From: Eutreptiella sp. 'Long Island Sound 2002'
Taxonomy: Eukaryota > Euglenozoa > Euglenophyceae > Eutreptiales > Eutreptiaceae
Direction: 5' to 3'
NCBI GenBank assembly: GCA_964036045.1
Contig: OZ038383.1
Location: forward strand, 34,987,394 to 35,051,393
DNA length: 64,000 nucleotides
Under the pieces are notes generated by a model. That model saw only the letters and a program-made list of their open reading frames with translations. It searched no databases and had not been told where the DNA came from. Below are positions 44,763-56,016 of the stretch, piece after piece. The translations under genes were made by a program, and so were the position numbers. How positions within the stretch are numbered: the first letter of the stretch is position 1; each line of letters opens with the position of its first letter.

Positions 44763-46246
44763 TTACAAAGGATCACAATTACGCGAAGTGGGGAAATTTA
44801 TGAAAACCTGTGTCTCTAGTATGTGCAAGGTGTGAGGCAGGGATGTGTTTCTGCTTTTTGGAAACAGAAGTTTTACCAGGCACGGAAAAAAGCAAGGTTT
44901 TGAAACAAACAGCAGCCCCAACCAAAGGACCGCGGGACAACGAAATAAATGGGGTCCGAGGGAGTCCAACCAAGACTCCAATAGTAGATGTTGTGGAAGT
45001 GGGTTATTCTCTAGGAAGGCGCACCAGAGATATTTTCGAACCCAGCCAATACTCTGGGTGATTGTATTGGTCACTGCTGCGTTCATCGTCACGTACTCGT
45101 TGTTCCCTTTGTTGCCCGGCGTGAGGTGGCTGTAGATGTATTGAAGTAGATATGCACGTTGTGGGTGGTGGGTGGTCCATTCCACGGCCTGCTGCACTGG
45201 GGCCGTGTGTGAGCAGTGGTGTGCGACGGGGTAGGCGGGGGCTTCAGGTGTGGCGCTACGGTGCTTGGCCTCCATTGGGATGGTGATGGCTCGGTGCGTG
45301 GTGTCGTAGGTTCCGCGCTAGATACGCCATTCCGCTTGTTCACCGGGGTCCCAGGTGATGGTGGCGAGTGTGCGTGTCGGAGCTGCCTCGAAGTGCATGT
45401 ACAGCCACTTTTGTTGCTTAGGGTTGGCATGGGTTGTGAGCGTGCGGTGGTAGCTCACCAGCAGCTGGAGGATGGGCCATGCCGCCGCTAGCGCGTGGGG
45501 TCTGCACCACCAGCAGGTGGTGGCCGCGCCCGTCAGTGGGTCCTGGAGCACCTGTGGTGGATTGAAGCGGCGTGCCGTGGGTGGTTTAAGCATCCATAGG
45601 TTGTCGTGCGCCCTGCCCGGGCGAAGGGTGACTTTGCGTCCGTTGGGTTTAGTAGGAGGACCGCCGGTACCATGGGCCTTGGCACGTAGGGCACTTGTCC
45701 TGGCGGGCGGTGGTGGGCCTGGTTCCTGTTTCGTGGACTCGGTGGTAGGGGTCGTTTGTGTGTGCCCCAGAAGACGTTGTACGCCTTGCGAATGTCCTCA
45801 TCGGACGGCTGTGGTAGGTCGGCCTCCGTCGCTGCCTCCCTCAAGTGGGCTTGGGGTAACGCCTTGTTAGGCCAGTCCGGAGGTTGTAGGAAGGGGACAT
45901 GGTGGGTGCCCACTTGTTGGAGGGCATGCATTTGGTTGGGTGTTACCGTGACTAGGTGCTGGCTCGTGCCTACCAGGTTGAGGGTGGTGGTAGTGCCTGG
46001 TTGCCCGACGCCTACGTCTGTGTACAGGACGGCTATGGGGCCCGATTTGTGGCATCGGTTGTTTGTCTGGATGGCGTGATGGTGGTCAGGTAGTAGTAGT
46101 TGAAGGTGATTCCATATGCGGTTTCCCACCGTAGTGGGCGCGCCGCGTTGATAGAGAATGTATTGGGGGCATGTATTGCGGTGGTGTTGTGCCTCACGCA
46201 GTCCGGTTGTGGGACACGAAGGCGAAGAAGTGGGCATCTTCATCAT
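44763..46246 (-). pseudogene. Downstream coding remnant of minus-strand retroelement
   Basis: The frames 45533-46246 (237 codons), 45318-45593 and 44763-45275 follow the gag-like ORF on the same strand and overlap frame to frame. Protein-like stretches are IAVLYTDVGVGQPG, VTVTPNQMHALQQVG, EEDIRKAY-like SDEDIRKAYNVFWG, and NEYVTMNAAVTNTITQSIGW. I cannot find protease, reverse transcriptase or integrase motifs. So either this is a fast-evolving region or another element is joined here. Frame changes suggest it is not functional. Confidence 0.4.
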
Positions 46247-47072
46247 TTTCCCGAGTCATGTACTCCCCGCCGGATGACGTCTTTCCATCCTCTGACCCCG
46301 AACGTCGATCTCCTCCAACAGTTGGTGCTTCTTGAATTTCCCTGTATGCCCGATCCTCCCGGCGATTGTGATTCCCATGGCCGTGATGGTCCTTAATGTG
46401 AGCTTTGTTTTTGGAATTAAGCTTCAGTTCCACGCTCACATACTGGACTATTGAATCCAAGCTCATGCCGGCTGGGATCAGCCGCATCCTCAGCTTCTCT
46501 CCGCGTCTCCATTCGATGTTGTTGAGCCGCAGGAGACGTCCTCCTGCCGTGTCCCCGACCACTTCAGCGTAGACCGAATTTTTCATGGAGATCATCCGGT
46601 CCGGCTCTCCGCGGTTGCGCCGGAAGTACTCCATGATACGAGGGTGCTGATCTTCCGGCGACATAATGTGTACTGCCATGCACCTCTTGGCCCGCTTCTT
46701 TTCTTCGTCCTCCAGGCTTTTCTTCGAGTAGGTTGGTAGTACATCATGCAGGAGATGGCGAATCTCGCTTGATTGTGACCAATTCTCAACCTGCTTCAGA
46801 AGCTGGCGGTACCTGCGGAGATACCTCCTCCAATCCCTCAACCGCAATTCTCCACGCTCCAAGTTGAGGGGTATTGACCAAAGATCATCCACTCTTTGGT
46901 TTGGGGCGTCCACCCTTTCTTCTTGCTCCAACCAATCCAAACATTGCCTCTCCGTAGTGATCCTCTTCTCCTGTATTTGATCACGTAAAGCTGCCTTTAG
47001 CTCCGAGGCCAATTGGTGTGGAAAAGTGCGGCATGCCCACTTGTCACGGACCTTGCCGCATCTCACCCACAA
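46194..47072 (-). pseudogene. Retrotransposon gag-like protein (capsid region)
   Basis: The open frame is 292 codons. It is rich in Trp, Arg, Glu and Leu with predicted helices: KWACRTFPHQLASELKAAL, ITTERQCLDWLEQEERV, LRDWRRYLRRYRQLLKQVE, then PEDQHPRIMEYFRRN and a basic His/Arg tail. The layout (helical capsid-like block, then basic nucleic-acid-binding tail without a zinc knuckle) is like LTR-retroelement Gag. The N-terminal part (IPDYDANPANLDDFILDWED, 47055-47160) is in another frame, so a frameshift separates it. The element reads right to left. Similar proteins are, to my recollection, abundant in Chara; I could not check. Confidence 0.6.
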
Positions 47073-47165
47073 CTTCTTCAGCGAAATCCTCCCAGTCGAG
47101 GATGAAGTCGTCTAGGTTGGCGGGATTGGCGTCGTAGTCGGGAATTTTCACACCTTGCAGGTCTT
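47041..47165 (-). pseudogene. N-terminal gag piece in a shifted frame
   Basis: On the minus strand, VRIEDLQGVKIPDYDANPAN is followed by an acidic/aromatic helix and FAEEVVGEMR, then a stop. The next frame resumes KVRDKWACRTF. The 'PDYxGxxxxLxxFLxxWE' layout is a common Gag N-terminus. One indel near 47070 explains the break. Confidence 0.55.
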
Positions 47166-47562
47166 CGATCCTCACGGTATCCCCGACGTGCCAAGCGACG
47201 ACGCCGCTGAGGCAGGTTCCTCCCGAACTCCCATTACCTGGGGAGTGAAAATATACGCCCCTGATTTCCATGTACCCACCCATATTATACCCTTTTCGTG
47301 CCCGAGTATACTCGAATTTTGAATTTTCGTAGAGCAAAACTTGCACCCATTTGTGTGCGAATTTTTGCAGCTTTTTGTAAACAAAAAGCGCCAAAAATTG
47401 CAATTTTGCGTCATGCAAAAACGCCAAGTCACACAACCAAGGTACTCAAACTTTTGGCCGAGTGCGTGCCGTGTCATCAAGCAAACAGCATCCTAGGACA
47501 CCCAATCACCCAATAGCCAAAGTCGGGACCGAATGATCAATCAATCCAACATCCACAGTCAG

Positions 47563-47940
47563 CGTGCAATGCCGCGGACCGCCCCTGTGTGCAAAGTTCC
47601 TGCGATGAGGACCCCCTGCACTCAAAGTTTTGGCCAAGTGCGTGCCCTTTCATACATCAAATATATGTCACTGGTTCTGCCTGATGGACTGAGCAGGATG
47701 CAGGACATGAGGCAATAAATCAAGCCATCTGGTCCAATTGGCATTTGAGTCAGTGTGCAATGCCGCGTACCCCCCCTATGTGCAAATTTCTGTGATCTGG
47801 GCCCCCTGCACTCAAAGTTTTGGCCAAGTGCGTGCCCTTTCATACATCAAATATATGTCACTGGTTCTGCCCGATGGACTGAGCAAGATGCAGGGCATGA
47901 GGCAATAAATCAAGCCATCTGGCCCAAATGGCATGTGTCA
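47563..47940. repeat. 192-bp tandem duplication
   Basis: Two units (about 47563-47755 and 47756-47940) share TGCAATGCCGCG, CACTCAAAGTTTTGGCCAAG, CATACATCAAATATATGTCA and GGCAATAAATCAAGCCATCT. They differ at roughly one base in twelve. A shorter, more diverged third copy lies just before (about 47450-47562). The array splits the gag-type region (to the left) from its coiled-coil part (to the right). Confidence 0.85.
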
Positions 47941-48664
47941 TTTCCTCACTTGTGGACTATTTCCACATTTGCACCACGAGCTTCCTGGACAGAGATGGGG
48001 CCGTTGCAGTTGCAGGGTACTGCAAGGAATGCAGTTGGCAAGTCAACAATGCCACCAACACATCCAAATGCCTATTGTGAGCAGTTACCCGATTTACTTT
48101 CCCCTCAAGCGCCGCTGAGAGAGCTCCGACCACCGCCTGTGCCTCCCCAGCGCCACATTCCTCCTTGTTCCGCTTGAAGTTGTCCAACCTGTTCCCGATG
48201 TCGTTCACCCCGTCCAAGATGTCAGCAGCAGCACTGCCCAAGGAACGTTCATAATAACCACGATCCTTTTTCTTTCCGGGGCCTAGAAAGGTAAACAAAT
48301 AGGAATAGTGACAAGAACCGGAACCGTCGTTTTTTTACGAAACGGTTTATGTCTTAGATCCTTGTCCACGGTGAAGTATTGCCCAACCCATTATCGGCCG
48401 CCCGTTCCCATTAACAATCCCGCGCAAAGCAAAAAACGGCAAGAGCAAACTCAACAAAGAGACAAGAATATCCAAAATTTTACGCTTTCGTCACGAGTAT
48501 ACTTGGGCAAGACTACGGGTGGGTACGCATGTCTTCACGCGCCCGGGGCTCAGCTTCGCCCACGCTCGGACCTCCCATAGTCCATTTTTCCCGACCGCGT
48601 GTCCCGCACCCCTCTCTTCCACTTGAACCATCTCGGCGAGCCGCTGACCTCAACGCCTCTTCGC

Positions 48665-49486
48665 TCACGCGTGCCGCATCAGCCACTCTGGCATCAAACG
48701 TCCCCGCGGGTGGAGGGTTGCTCTTGTCGATCGCAATGGTGTCCTCACGGGTATCACGCTTGGGCGTACCAATCCCCGAGCCTTTTCTGGCATCTTCTGC
48801 CCCAACATGACACTGGCCGTGAATAGTGGGATGTGCTTCAATAATGAGGGGTCAACCCATGGCGGACGATATGGGGCGGACTCCATGGGACCCTCCATGG
48901 CTGCCACTCCTTCTACGGCTGTTTTCAAGGTCGTCACCCGTGTCAGCAAGGACTCCGGGGCTGGATCGCGTGGCAGGCCGGGGCCTGGTACCGGGATGGG
49001 CGTTGGAACCCCTGCACGCCTCTCCAACTCCCTCGTGTTGTCTTAGACAGTCTCCAAGTGCTTCCTCATGTTGTCCACCACCCCTTGCTGCTGTAGCAGC
49101 ATTTTCTCTAGCTTGGCCTCGTAGTCCTCTTGATGTAACCGGATTCTCTTCAAATCTTTGTCGAAGATTGCTTGCTCCTCAAGAATTCCAGAGGTAGTGT
49201 CGTCCCGCTTGTCGATCCTCCGAATAAGGGCATCTTTGCCCGCCTGTGGATAACTCCCAATGAGAAAGTCCACATGCCAGCAATGGCAGTGATCTCCACC
49301 CGCCGTGTCCCCGCACGCCACTTCCTTGGCATCCTCGTGAGGATGGCAACCATATCCTTCAGGATCCCGGCTGTCTCGTGGCGGATCTCCCGGAGCTCCA
49401 CGCTCCTCTCCTCCACCCATCACCGTGTCACATGTCCCCACACCGTCCATCCTCCGCTCTCCCCCACCATCTCTTGCTTCACCCAT
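48665..49486 (-). pseudogene. Retroelement N-terminal/coiled-coil remnant
   Basis: Minus-strand frames 49043-49486, 49150-49416 and 48665-49027 lie in tandem. The clearest piece is ILEEQAIFDKDLKRIRLHQE and then a Lys/Gln-rich heptad-like helix to HLETV (49043-49200), typical of a coiled coil. MEERSVELREIRHETAGILK in another frame lies upstream. A Pro-rich segment (GVPTPIPVPGPGLP) follows. Two frame changes show decay. Position and strand fit the same element as the gag at 46-47 kb. Confidence 0.45.
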
Positions 49487-49639
49487 GGGGGCCGCCCCCG
49501 TCGCCCCGAACTCGGCATCCCTCTGAAAGGCGAATCTGTACCCCTTGAACCCCCTAGTACCAAGGTGTGTCCCCTTGTCAATGTAGATTCTAGCGGTTGA
49601 CCCAATCGATTCTAGTGGTGGCTCTTATTTCCATAGGTA

Positions 49640-50760
49640 CAACGCCTGCCTGCTCCCACTAGGCATGGTGCGACCCATGCAAATAGACGGCATCTGGGAC
49701 CGCGACACCTTGCTGCACAACCCCTTCATGGCACAATTGTTGCGCCGCAGGGAAAACTGTGTCTTGCGCCGTAACATCCGGCCTGGCGTTGTCGAGCTAC
49801 TCGAGGAGTGTAACGGGCAGTGGGCTAGTGCCTAGCGTCTCGGTGTCACGGCGTGCGGGGATGAGTCCGTGGTGCCGCACAAAGGCATGCGTGCTAGCCC
49901 ACTACGGATGTTCATCGCCCGCAAGCTCCACTCAACCGGCACTAAGCTGTATTGCCTTCGTGATGCCAGTAGTGGGTACCTGGTGGACATGTACCTTTAC
50001 ACGGGCAGCCGCAGGTACCTGCGGCGGTTTGGCTACACCTGAGGCAACTTCACAGCCTAGTGGATCATGATCATGTGGGCAGGTCTTCTCCCTACCGGGA
50101 CCATTCTTTGTGCGGATTCCTTTTTTTGGATCGCACGAGGTGGCACGTTACCTCGCTCCGGATAGTCATGCCTTCTTGATGATGACCAAGCACTCCACGT
50201 ACGGGGTGGACATGGCAGAAGAACTGCTAGCAGAGGGGCAAAGCGTGTCGTGCCTTGAGGACGACGCGACGTATGGCATGGTGGTCTTCAAGAACTCAAA
50301 GGTGAGACAAAAGCCGCCCCGGTGCCAACGCCCACGAACATCCACTATCCGCGAGCTGGACCTGTGCATCATGCGTAGTGGCAATGAGGTGAACCGGTTG
50401 GTCGCCAATTATCGCTTGGGGGGGATGGCGTCAACTAGATGGCCCTCTAGATGCTCCACATGGGACGCCAGATGACATGGTCGCATGCGGTTCATGCGTT
50501 CGTCCTCCGGTACTCCGTGATCAGCGCATATGTGACTTGCCAGTCCCTCGGGGCCCCAAACGAGTAGTATGTTTGACTGGCAGTGGGACCTGATCCGGCG
50601 CCGTTTTTGTAAAGCGGCGCTGCCCAAGCCCATCCACGTGCCGGTGTGGATTCCGGGCTGCCGCGTGTGCAAGCATTGCAACCAGGGCAAGACCCACTTC
50701 GTTTGTTGTGGGTGCGGCAAGTGGTAGCATGTGGGGTGCTTTGCCGTGGCGCATGGGTAT
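49640..50760 (+). pseudogene. piggyBac-like (PGBD) transposase relic
   Basis: Fragments lie in the order of a piggyBac transposase. An N-terminal helical piece, WDRDTLLHNPFMAQLLRRR, comes first. Then CGDESVVPHKGM, matching the first catalytic Asp region ('DExMxxxKGR'), is followed by LYCLRDASSGYLVDMYLYTG ('lcdxxtGYvxxxxvYtGk'). Next is ILCADSFFGSHEVARYL, matching the second Asp ('yxDNfyTSxxLaxxL'), then MAEELLAEGQ and a Lys/Pro segment. NEVNRLVANYRLGG follows, then MTWSHAVHAFVLRYSVISAY (the 'KW...lf...l..Nay' helix). A Cys-rich C-terminus, CRVCKHCNQG and CCGCGKW-stop-HVGCF, looks like the family's zinc-binding end. At least four stops or frame changes make it non-functional. Confidence 0.68.
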
Positions 50761-50924
50761 GTAAGAGCTTCGAAGAAGCTACAAACCACATGGGAAACTG
50801 GTTGCATATGCCCTCCAAGGCGCATATCACGGACATTTGCGCACACATCCACGCGGCCCAGCTGCTGCTTTCTTTGATCCACCAGACAATGAGAGTGAAC
50901 CTGACGAGGACCATGACCACATAA

Positions 50925-51440
50925 TTGACTTTGCCGAAGCGCCGCTGCTTCCTGCCACGGACACCGGTGAACATTGAGGAGTGGTTGAATGCTTCTATCG
51001 AAGTTTCGATTGTATCCTTCCTGTTGGACTTCTTCACCCGGCACGGTCTACAATACTTCTTGAAGGCCGGACGGCCGTTTCCACGGCCCGTTTGTACCCG
51101 GAAGGCCTTCGACGCGGAGTGGCGGGCTCATTGTACCCCCTTGTTGCTGGTGCCCCTAGTCACCGCTAGTAGCCCGCCTCCGTCGGCCCGGTCATGTCCC
51201 ATCGCCTCTTGGGTCAATTACGTGCAATCACACAACGTTTTGCGCGATTGCATTGACCAGTCAGGCCCCCTCATGTTCGTTGTGTGGGGCGACGCACTCC
51301 CTTGCGCAGGGGGAAGCTGGAGCCACGTGGGCATCGCATTGGCCAACCATGGTGCCTGCGCCTGCCAACCGGCGTACTACTCGGTCATTGGGATGGCGGT
51401 GTGCGGTGACAAGGATATGGCTCACCTGGGTGCCATATAG
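50925..51440 (+). CDS. Unknown protein, copy 2, downstream of piggyBac relic
   Basis: A 171-codon frame from ATG 50925 ends at TAG 51438; codons after the stop (CDNLQV) still match copy 1 (ADNLKV). Conserved block: GRPFPRP, TRKAFDAEW, PPSARS, SWVNYVQSHN, CIDQSGPLMFVVWG, LPCAGGSW, ANHGA, PAYYSVIGMAVCGD. Copy 1 (33.6-34.4 kb) shares roughly 45-50% of residues over this block by eye, so the sequence has been under protein-level constraint in its history. The invariant Pro-Cys-Ala-Gly-Gly-Ser-Trp is the strongest motif. It lies about 160 bp after the transposase Cys-rich end, same strand; it may be a second ORF or a C-terminal extension. Function unknown. Confidence 0.55.
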   Translation: MTLPKRRCFLPRTPVNIEEWLNASIEVSIVSFLLDFFTRHGLQYFLKAGRPFPRPVCTRKAFDAEWRAHCTPLLLVPLVTASSPPPSARSCPIASWVNYVQSHNVLRDCIDQSGPLMFVVWGDALPCAGGSWSHVGIALANHGACACQPAYYSVIGMAVCGDKDMAHLGAI

Positions 51441-51658
51441 TGTGACAACCTGCAGGTATGGTTGCCACGAACACATAGCTATTTCACTTCGTTGTCTGGT
51501 CGTTCAAACTTGAATGTCCAAAGCTCGAAAAACGTTCAAACACATGTACCACCGGTGCCCAGCATAGAACATTGGAAGAGAGACCAATATTGTCCGGTTA
51601 CCGCTGGCAATTTTGGGAAATCTGTACCGACGTGCATGCGATATGCTTTGGTCTGTCG

Positions 51659-51797
51659 CTTGGAAGTTTTCGAAAACCCTTGGAAAGATGCTCGGAATTT
51701 TTGGCAGCTAGATCGGGTCCCAAAACGCAACATATCGGTAGGAATGTTCCATGGGCTTCCCAGCCGACCGTGCCGGGGGAGCTCGGAAGAAATTTTT
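51659..51797 (+). repeat. Left direct repeat flanking the two-ORF element
   Basis: About 138 bp, almost identical to 58470-58608, including GAAAGATGCTCGGAA, ATCGGGTCCCAAAACGCAAC and an uninterrupted match from CGGTAGGAATGTTCCATGGG through GCCGGGGGAGCTCGGAAGAAATTTT. Only a few substitutions and small indels separate the copies. Confidence 0.85.
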
Positions 51798-51839
51798 CAG
51801 CCCGAACCCAGTGGATTTTTGGTTGGATGCTTGGTGCCT

Positions 51840-52115
51840 ACCTTGCCTGCAAGATGCCATGGAGAACAGCACGTTGAAGCTAATGTTTGTCTACCCTTTG
51901 TCTGCTTTGCCTACAAAACTGCATGGAGAACACTGTGCTCAAGCTTATGATTGCTTCCCCTTTGTGCTCCTTTGTGAATTTGGACTTTTGCTTTTGACAT
52001 GTGCAACGCCAGTTTGATCCTTGGTGGCTGCTTTGCCTACAAACTTGCATCGAGAACACTGTACTCAAGCTTATGAATGTTTGCCCTTTGTGCCTTGTGA
52101 TGCTTTGTGCCTGCT
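51840..52115. repeat. Degenerate tandem repeat before ORF-A
   Basis: The phrase GCATGGAGAACACTGTGCTCAAGCTTATG and variants occur three times (about 51856, 51920 and 52047). Each is followed by a CTTTGTGC-rich spacer. Unit length varies between about 65 and 125 bp. It may be a promoter or untranslated region of ORF-A. Confidence 0.65.
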
Positions 52116-52228
52116 TTTGTGGTTTTCTTTTTGCATGTGTGTCGCTTTCTCACCTAGGCCCCTTTGAGTAGACTCACTAATGTATTCCCTTTTTGTGCTT
52201 AGAACACTTTTTGTCACCTGCAACAGAC

Positions 52229-55200
52229 ATGTCTGGTAGTCAAGGCAGTGCCGCTAGTGCCTCGTCTTCGTCCGCTCAGCCCCCCCAGCCCGTTCAGCAG
52301 CTCCCGGAACCAGATTTGGAGCTTGAGGGCGAGCTCATTGACGCGGACACAGCCAATACCGAAGTTCCCGAACCGGGTGATACACAATCGCGCCTCCAAC
52401 ACGCCCTAGCAGCACTGTGCCTGCGGCATAAGCCGTCAGAGACCATTGAACCCAGAATGCTAAGAGTTTTTTTTAGACAGGGTCGTCCCTGATGCATACC
52501 GCATCCAGCCGAAGGATACCTTGCTGGCTGTGCTTATGCATAAGCATTTTTCAATCCCTGTCTTGACGACACGGGAGGCTGTGGGCAAGACAAGCCCCAG
52601 CAAACATGAGACTTCGTACGGTGTACAATACAGAAACCTCTGCATTGTTGGTCCGGATCCGAAATACAACACGGACCGGACCTTTGCAGAGGAATCTGAA
52701 GAGAGGCTGCGTGTACATTAGATGTACTTGAAATCAATACTGTCCACACACCCGGACAGTACCATTCGCGAGTTAAAGTGGACCCAGAGCGATGTAGTTA
52801 CTTGGTTCAAAGAGGCCAAGATCAAGAAGCGGTCCAAAAAAGTAGTTACCTGCAACGTGCAGTTCCCCCCCCGTTCATTTATTCATGTTCCGTTCGAGGT
52901 TTTGAGGGTTATCATAAACGATGCCTTCTGCGAGTCCCCACATGCAACGATTCACAGCGCCCTCAGAGCCACCATCACAGGTGCACATGTGGTAGAGGTT
53001 TTCGGGGAAAAGGACGGCTGGCGGGTGTGGGACCAAGCCCCCTCAGGCACGTGGGAAAAGGTGGTTCCCCCCCCCCGACGGTGAGGTTTTCAGAACAGAC
53101 CAGCAACCAGCGTACCATGCGCACGGTGTCTTGTGGGGCATTGAGTTTCTTTTGGCCCCAGCCCCCAAACCTTCTTCCGAGGGCGCACCAAAGCGGCAGC
53201 GACTTACCATCTTAGGTGCATGGTTGCAGGCCAAGGGTGAGGGCCAGGGCCAAGTTGGGCCCGCAGAAGCCCCCCCCCCCTGCCTAAGCTGGGGATGCAC
53301 TGTGTTGGGTCTTCATCGGCCCTCTTTTTCGCTCTGATGTCTTCCATCTGTGCTGCCCTGGCTGCCCGCGCCCAGCCAGCAGCTCCTGCCGCCGTCCCCA
53401 TCTCCTCGGGTCGACTGGCCGAACTTGGGAGTGGGAACCCCAGCGCCGGTAGCAGTGCCGGTGCCAGCAACCCTTCGCCAGCCACCCCCGCTTTGTGGGA
53501 GGCGCCAGCAGGCGGAGGAGCAGCAGGAGCAGCAGCAGCAGGGCCCGCCGCCGCAGCAGAAGATGCGGAGGACCCCAAGGGCATGCAGGCTGCCCACTGC
53601 GCAGCTTTGTTGGCGGCTGTTGCAGCTGTGCAAGTCCAGATGGTGCTTGCACAGCTGAGTAAGAAGACAGTGTCCTGGTTCGCGGCCGGGGCACGCTACG
53701 GGCCAGAGGGGGAGGGGGTGGTGGTGTGGGTCACTCGGGGGGCCGTGACCTCCCGCAGGCAAGTGGAGCATCGTGCTCCAATTGGGCAGACGCCCCCAAA
53801 CGTGGCCAAGGTGGTTCTGGACTTGGCCATTTTTGACCGGAGTGTGGCAGTGTGTGGGGAGTTGGGGGTTCCGGACCAGTTGAGGAAACTGGTCCTCAAG
53901 GAGTACCGATCACCAGCCGATCGGTACTCCAAGTTGAGAGGGCAGTTTGAGCAGGCCTGCCAGCCCTTCAAGAAGGCTGAGCAGGCTGTCCGGGAGGGGG
54001 TGGGGGTGAAGAGGCAGGGGGGGCAGGCGGTGAAGAGCAGGGAGGGAAAGCTGCGGGCAGCAGCTACTGCCCAGCAGGGAAGGGCAGAGGATCTGCTGGG
54101 GCAGATGCGGGGGGCTTGGGAGGAGGCAAAGAAACGCCGCCTCCTTAAGGCCCCCCTCCCCAAGTTGCCCCCCAGCACCCTCCCCTCCTTTGGGAAATGG
54201 GAGGTGACACGGGGACACCAGGAGGAGCTCCTGCATGGGGTGGTTTTTGCAGGGCATCCTGGGGGTTAGGAGGTGTACGACCTTGCAGCTACGGCTGTTT
54301 CAAGGTCGTGCACCCAGAAGCTGAGGGACAGGGGGGCTTCGGTGAGGATGCACACGGCCCCCGACTCGTGCAACCGCCACAACTGCATGTATGTGGCGGT
54401 TAAAATAATTTTGTGGCACATGAGCCACCCTGTGGGTGTTTGGGACCCCCCCCCCCCCCGCCCTGAGCCATTTTCCCATGTGGGGGCGCCAGTGCCGGGA
54501 GTTGCTGGACAAAACCCTGGCATGGGCTCAGGTGAAAGGGAGCTGGAAGTGCCGCCGCACTGGCTGGGGCCCTGCGGCCCTGAAGGAGATGAAAGAAGTC
54601 TCCGGGCAGTTGGCCCCAGTTGGGGGGGGCAAAGGGCCTGTCCCCTTTGCCCCCCTCTCCGGCAACATGGTGCCCATTGTGGTACTTTTTTGCATCGCGA
54701 ACCCTGACTCTGGCCCTGCTATCCCTAGTGTGGGTAAGGGGAAAGGGAAGGGGAAGGGGAAGGGGAAGGGGGGGGGTGATTCAGACTCTTCAGACTCTGC
54801 CCCAGAGATTGCAGTGGGTAAGGGGAAGGGGAAGGAGAAGGGTAAGGGTAAGGGGAGGGGGAAGGGGAAGGGGAAGGAGGAGGTGGTGGTTTCAGACTCT
54901 GAGTCATCTGACTCAGACGTGCCTATTTCCTCGACAGGGGTGAGGAGAGGGCAGGTGGCCCCTGAGTCATCTGACTCAGATTTCAAGGTGCCTGTTTCCT
55001 CCACAGGCGTGGAGAGGGCGGGCGGCCCCTGACTCTGGGGCCCCTTCAGGTAAGAGGAGGAAGAAGATCAGCCGCAGCCCATATGTAGGCTGGAGTGGAG
55101 GGGGACCAGGGGACCAGGGGTCACTGCCCCTTCGCATAGTCACACAGGTCAGGACTGTCGTTGACTATGTGAAGGGGTCTGCCCACCGACCTCGCAATTG

Positions 55201-55342
55201 GATGAGGTCCTTCCCCCTCATCCATGGGGGTGATTCCGGGCCAGGGGAGTTGATTCTCCTCATTGTGCCCCCTGAGACCAAGGCCGAGGCCTCTCACAAG
55301 GCACAGCCTCGGCCTGAGCCTGAGTCTGAGGGGGAGGACTGA
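52229..55342 (+). pseudogene. ORF-A of two-ORF element (unknown, broken at homopolymers)
   Basis: From MSGSQGSAASASSSSAQPPQ to ESEGED-stop, coherent protein sequence runs across several frames. Breaks fall at a T8 run (52467), a TAG (52719), a C10 run (53067), a C11 run (53270), a TAG (54267) and a C14 run (54446). Another frame change lies near 55030. Segments in order: a Ser/Pro/Gln-rich start; a folded part (ESPHATIHSALRATITGAHV, VVEVFGEKDGWRVWDQAP); an Ala-rich stretch; a helical Lys/Arg/Gln-rich block (53820-54170); (KG)n tracts (about 54735-54880); and Ser/Asp-acidic repeats. Such mixed-charge low complexity suits a DNA- or RNA-binding protein. Sequencing slippage could explain the homopolymer breaks. 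Family unknown. Confidence 0.45.
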
Positions 55343-55460
55343 GAGGGAGGTATATATTCCCATTCGAGGCACTGAAATGAACTGCAGCTGCACGTGAACT
55401 GCCTGTTGGCATCCATTCATGCTTCCAGCCCAGCTTGTGCTTGTTGTGCCTGTGGCAGGG

Positions 55461-56016
55461 GGCGGATAGTCGAGCACACTTTGGACCCTTGGATCTCGAA
55501 ACTGGTTGGAGCAATCCTGGCAAAAGAAGGTTCTGGTGAAAGGTACTGGTTGGGGCTTTCCATACATGGTTTCCTTGAAACCAACCAAAACAGTGGCGCA
55601 GAGTGAGGGGGCGGATAGTCGAGCACACTTTGGACCCTTGGATCTCGAAACTGGTCGGAGCAATCCTGGCAAAAGAAGGTTCTGGTGAAAGGTACTGGTT
55701 GGGGCTTTCCATACATGGTTTCTTTGAAACCAACCAAAACAGTGGCGCAGAGTGAGGGGGCGGATAGTCGAGCACACTTTGGACCCTTGGATCTCGAAAC
55801 TGGTTGGAGCAATCCTGGCAAAAGAAGGTTCTGGTGAAAGGTACTGGTTGGGGCTTTCCATACATGGTTTCCTTGAAACCAACCAAAACAGTGGCGCAGA
55901 GGGAGGGGGCGGATAGTCGAGCACACTTTGGACCCTTGGATCTCGAAACTGGTTGGAGCAATCCTGGCAAAAAAAGGTTCTGGTGAAAGGTATTGGTTGG
56001 GGCTTTCCATACATGC
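55461..56016. repeat. 149-bp tandem repeat, four units, upstream of ORF-B
   Basis: Unit starts (GGCGGATAGTCGAGCACAC) lie at 55461, 55610, 55759 and 55908, exactly 149 bp apart. Units differ at only a few bases; the fourth is cut short at CTTTCCATACATG, where the sequence leads into ORF-B. The near identity implies recent amplification. Because 149 is not a multiple of three, the units cannot all be read in one frame. Confidence 0.95.
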
